In this document: positions 33,780 through 34,170 of the stretch, in pieces
How the letters are laid out: each line of letters opens with the position of its first letter
Position numbering within the stretch: position 1 is the stretch's first letter
NCBI GenBank assembly: GCA_018826295.1
Contig: JAHJZX010000039.1
Location: forward strand, 1 to 34,170
Direction of reading: 5' to 3'
DNA length: 34,170 nucleotides
From: Gammaproteobacteria bacterium
GTDB lineage: Bacteria > Pseudomonadota > Gammaproteobacteria > Enterobacterales > Alteromonadaceae
Notes under the pieces: generated by a model
The model's database searches: none
Told to the model about the DNA's origin: nothing
What the model saw: the letters and a program-made list of their open reading frames with translations, nothing else
Program-made: the position numbers and the translations under genes

Positions 33780-34021
33780 TTTTTTAGAAAGTCGTTCTCT
33801 TTCTTCAGCTCCGCCAACTCTTTGCGTAAGCGTTTAAGTTCCGACTTTTCTTTCTCATCAACAGGCTTATCCGCTGGCTCTTTTGTCATGCTGATCCTTC
33901 TCGTAGGTTGGGCAACAAATCTACCCTCCCGGTACTCTTGTCGCCAGCGATAAACCATTATCGGGTGTAACCCTAAAGCCTCTGCTATCTGTACCGCCGT
34001 AACACTGAGCTGTTCGGTCAA
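33731..34021 (-). CDS. IS3-family transposase orfA
   Basis: A 96-residue protein with a helix-turn-helix (VTAVQIAEALGLHPIMVYRWRQEY) and a C-terminal leucine-zipper coiled coil (LKRLRKELAELKKENDFLKKW), both typical of IS3 OrfA. The start is a TTG and the usual opening stretch (roughly FSxEFK) is missing or altered, as if the 5' end had been cut. Its end overlaps orfB in the -1 frame. Confidence 0.8.
   Translation of the reverse strand: MTEQLSVTAVQIAEALGLHPIMVYRWRQEYREGRFVAQPTRRISMTKEPADKPVDEKEKSELKRLRKELAELKKENDFLKKWDRYLKEQKQPDSDS
33779..33785 (-). promoter_or_regulatory. Programmed -1 frameshift site A6G
   Basis: On the minus strand A-AAA-AAG lies in the overlap of orfA and orfB, right where the OrfB frame begins (GTG). 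This is the standard IS3-family slip site that makes the OrfAB transposase. Confidence 0.8.
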
Positions 34022-34046
34022 AGCGACAACTGACCTTTCCCCGGAA

Positions 34047-34170
34047 TTAATACCAATCCCGTGATGAGATTTTCCAGCTTATGCTGCCTGCTTTGCATAT
34101 TCAACAGGCGACATGTAATTCAATGAGCTATGCGGTCGTACGTTATTGTAATGATCACGCCATAGCTCAA
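34047..34170 (-). mobile_element. Second IS3-family element, cut by the window edge
   Basis: Only the 3' end of its transposase and about 30 bases of non-coding end are inside the window. It differs in sequence from the neighbouring element. The boundary with the first element is not certain. Confidence 0.65.
34079..34170 (-). CDS. IS3-family transposase, C-terminal 30 residues
   Basis: The minus-strand frame reads ELWRDHYNNVRPHSSLNYMS and ends with PVEYAKQAA and TAA. NNVRPHSSLNY is the C-terminal motif of IS3-family integrase-core transposases. The rest lies past the right edge. Confidence 0.85.
   Translation of the reverse strand, partial: ELWRDHYNNVRPHSSLNYMSPVEYAKQAA

Larger units (their letters stand above)
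32849..34046 (-). mobile_element. IS3-family insertion sequence, broken orfB
   Basis: The element carries orfA and orfB on the minus strand with a frameshift site between them. The left end on the plus strand begins near TGGAAATTTCCCCC, followed by AAAAAGTAGACG, an end typical of IS3-family elements. I find no clean matching inverted repeat on the right; the usual orfA N-terminus is missing there too, and a different IS3-type element begins. The right end is therefore probably truncated by that element, and the boundary given is approximate. Confidence 0.75.

Noticed and set aside
34000..34050. Right inverted repeat of the first IS
   Set aside because: TTCCGGGGAAAGGTCAGTTGTCGC-like sequence only loosely resembles the left end and needs gaps; not enough to call.
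1..34170. CRISPR arrays and tRNA genes
   Set aside because: I saw no regularly spaced direct repeats and no cloverleaf-like segment with a T-arm GTTCRA motif in the right context.

Overview
The window looks like chromosomal DNA of a gammaproteobacterium. The proteins resemble, but are clearly diverged from, those of Escherichia coli, and the gene orders are gammaproteobacterial: lptM-lysA-dapF-DUF484-xerC with cyaY divergent, hemCDXY, and ubiD next to fre. My guess is an Alteromonadales-type genus such as Rheinheimera, Alishewanella or Arsukibacterium; this is inference, not a database result.

Layout. (1) 1-370: the end of an rRNA operon (5S rRNA cut by the window edge), its terminator, a short spacer with a partial echo of the 5S 3' end, and a second terminator for a minus-strand gene. 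(2) 395-10776, mostly minus strand: an exported protein of unknown function, tmcA and uvrD (adjacent), a Bcr/CflA-type exporter, a yigB-like phosphatase, a LysR regulator divergent from a doxX-like gene, xerC and DUF484. (3) 10773-13047, minus strand: dapF, lysA and lptM, which form an overlapping chain with xerC and DUF484. (4) 13119-19358, plus strand: cyaY, a carboxylesterase, hemC-hemD-hemX-hemY (overlapping stops and starts), a DNA-deoxyinosine glycosylase-like gene and a proline-rich TonB/TolA-like protein. (5) 19359-26811: fadM, a periplasmic TonB-domain/Sel1-like protein, a minus-strand ubiD-ferredoxin-fre operon, a class II aldolase-like protein, a stand-alone EAL phosphodiesterase and a metC-type cystathionine beta-lyase. 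These parts carry housekeeping functions: DNA repair, chromosome resolution, lysine/diaminopimelate, haem and ubiquinone synthesis.

(6) 26885-32855 is different. It has about ten short, unrelated genes, all on the minus strand, mostly AT-rich and of varied base composition, separated by imperfect palindromes. On the minus strand the palindromes start with TAACA and end with GCGTTA or GTTA. These are integron attC sites, and several sit at or overlap stop codons a few bases before the next start codon. I read this as the distal part of a sedentary integron cassette array (or a cluster of attC sites lacking an integrase). No integrase or attI is visible, so it would have to lie to the right, outside the window. 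The cargo includes two GNAT acetyltransferases, a CPBP-type membrane protease, a phytanoyl-CoA dioxygenase-like protein, a methyltransferase, a decayed serine-hydrolase remnant and four proteins I do not recognise.

(7) 32849-34170: an IS3-family element whose orfB is broken by an in-frame TGA. It abuts the end of a second, different IS3-family transposase that runs off the right edge.
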